DNA of 64,000 nucleotides. It comes from Synchiropus splendidus (Eukaryota > Chordata > Actinopteri > Syngnathiformes > Callionymidae). The stretch spans positions 14,651,501 to 14,715,500 of the forward strand of contig NC_071342.1 of the NCBI RefSeq assembly GCF_027744825.2, written 5' to 3'. Of this stretch, positions 63,601-64,000 are shown piece by piece. Both the position numbers and the translations under genes were made by a program. Numbering within the stretch: position 1 is the first letter of the stretch; each line of letters starts with the position of its first letter. Below the pieces are notes generated by a model. That model worked only from the letters and a program-made list of their open reading frames with translations. It had not been told where the DNA came from and did no database searches.

Positions 63601-64000
63601 TATAAGCTGTGATGTCACTTTTGAGTTATGTCTCTGCTCTCAGATGTCAACGAGTGTGAAGCCGCCACTCACAACTGTCGGGACGATGAAATGTGCTGGA
63701 ACTATTACGGAGGCTTCCGTTGCTATCCCAAAAACCCATGCGAGCCGCCGTACACCCAAACGGCTGAGAAGTGCGTTCATTGTTTTGCACTGTTTCACTG
63801 TGGCGATTTGGCTAACCGCCTGCTGTTTGCAGTCGCTGCATCTGCCGCTCAGCAACTGTCGAGTGTCAGGGTCTGCCTCCGTCCATCGTCTACAAATACA
63901 TGAGCATCCAGGCGGAGCGGACGGTGCCGTCGGACATCTTCCAGATTCAGGCCACCAACATGTACGCCAACACTCACAACACCTTCAGGATTAAAGCTGG
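48427..64000 (+). CDS. efemp1: efemp1 (fibulin-3), nine coding exons seen, 3' end outside window
   Basis: Exons 48427-48510, 48580-48625, 49326-49589, 60023-60145, 60570-60689, 62489-62608, 62683-62802, 63644-63770, 63833-64000; about 390 residues with consistent phases. Secreted extracellular-matrix glycoprotein of elastic tissue and basement membrane. Residues 1-18 form a signal peptide. An atypical first EGF domain starts with CTDGYEYD and [15 protein letters not shown], is interrupted by a Pro/Ser/Gln-rich linker (about 75-117) and resumes CAPGF. Five calcium-binding EGF domains follow, four as single 120-123 nt phase-1 exons (132-172, 173-212, 213-252, 253-292), then one starting DVNEC. 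From about 336 the fibulin C-terminal domain begins ([15 protein letters not shown]). [16 protein letters not shown] and YKYMSI favour efemp1 over efemp2. The linker is about half the length of the human one. Intron 8 is only 62 nt; intron 3 is 10.4 kb. Confidence 0.95.
50140..50362 (+). mobile_element. interspersed repeat, copy 1 (CTTGTGGGGAC family)
   Basis: Bounded by CTTGTGGGGAC near the left and GTCCCCACAAG near the right, giving short inverted ends, with internal CCTAAACCTGTC and GGTGTTTTGTCAA segments. The same order of segments recurs, inverted, at 58262-58516. Non-coding; family name unknown to me. Confidence 0.6.
51608..51639. repeat. (TGC)n trinucleotide repeat
   Basis: Ten TGC units plus two bases in efemp1 intron 3. 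Open frames across it give Ala or Ser runs but show no sign of being genes. Confidence 0.95.
53859..54210. mobile_element. hAT-like MITE
   Basis: Terminal inverted repeats start TAGGGCTGTCACTAGATT on the left and TAGGGTGGTCATTAGATT on the right (reverse complement), continuing about 40 bp inward to AATCTCAATNAATCGC. Flanking octamers ATTTTAAC (53851-53858) and CTTTCAAC (54211-54218) agree at six of eight bases, suiting an old hAT 8 bp target duplication. No transposase frame. Confidence 0.7.
58262..58516 (-). mobile_element. interspersed repeat, copy 2 (CTTGTGGGGAC family), inverted
   Basis: The reverse complement shows GAGGACCTCTCATTGCC, CCTCTCACCCTAAACCTA, CTTCATCCTCAAG and GGTGTTTTGTCAATAG in the same order as copy 1 at 50140-50362. 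More diverged at the ends. Confidence 0.55.
60690..62488 (+). other. efemp1 intron 5
   Basis: 1.8 kb between the third and fourth EGF exons. Carries the inverted-repeat element at 60762-61244; the rest is AT-rich without recognised features. Confidence 0.7.
60762..61244. mobile_element. non-autonomous element with 85 bp terminal inverted repeats
   Basis: The left end TACGGAGCCCTGGAAGTGAC and the right end (reverse complement TATGGAGCTCTGGTAGTGAC) extend inward about 85 bp through CATGCATGTG, GATGTG and GAGATAACAGTTAT. GGTAG occurs on both sides (60756-60760 and 61245-61249), a possible target duplication. A third, partial copy of the end motif sits inside at about 61081-61130. No coding capacity. 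It lies in efemp1 intron 5. Confidence 0.7.
62803..63643 (+). other. efemp1 intron 7
   Basis: 841 nt between the fifth and sixth EGF exons. The open frame at 63119-63373 crosses it but has no family resemblance. Nothing else seen. Confidence 0.7.

Noticed and set aside
1..64000. tRNA, rRNA, CRISPR arrays
   Set aside because: Looked for B-box-like motifs and regular spaced repeats; none found that form a credible structure.

Overview
This is a window of teleost fish nuclear DNA. The genes are split into vertebrate-type exons. xpo5 is packed with 56 to 83 nt introns while neighbouring introns and intergenic stretches run to several kilobases. The interspersed repeats (foldback and hAT-like MITEs, degraded LINE tails, long AT and GT tracts) are of kinds common in percomorph fish. 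The species cannot be named from the sequence. No bacterial operons, CRISPR arrays, rRNA or tRNA genes were found.

Layout. (1) 231-15200, minus strand: the 5' part of tp53bp2 (ASPP2). Five coding exons lie in the first 5.2 kb, a 9.5 kb intron follows, and a short first coding exon and a non-coding leader exon lie at 14.7-15.2 kb. The rest of the gene is beyond the left edge. (2) 17169-25106, plus strand: a complete xpo5 (exportin-5), 33 coding exons encoding about 1,217 residues, with a ZNF143-type promoter site and one minor-class AT-AC (U12) intron. (3) 28376-28911, minus strand: a complete three-exon secreted type-2 cystatin. (4) 29-44 kb: no protein gene recognised; microsatellites, a tandem duplication, repeat fragments and possible conserved non-coding DNA. 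(5) 44188-46097, plus strand: the microRNA cluster mir-216b, mir-216a and mir-217. (6) 48427-64000, plus strand: efemp1 (fibulin-3), from the signal peptide through six EGF domains into the fibulin C-terminal domain, cut by the right edge.

How they relate. tp53bp2 and xpo5 are divergent, with about 2 kb between their promoters. The order mir-216b, mir-216a, mir-217, efemp1, all on one strand, matches human 2p16.1 as I know it. tp53bp2 and xpo5 lie on other human chromosomes, so a synteny junction falls between about 29 and 44 kb. Exportin-5 carries pre-miRNA hairpins out of the nucleus, so the window holds both the exporter and three of its probable cargoes. I treat that as coincidence unless co-regulation is shown.

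Most other open reading frames here are shadows on opposite strands or chance frames in introns. The best observations are the microRNA cluster, the AT-AC intron of xpo5, the five-codon uORF that abuts the tp53bp2 start codon, and several well-bounded non-autonomous transposons.
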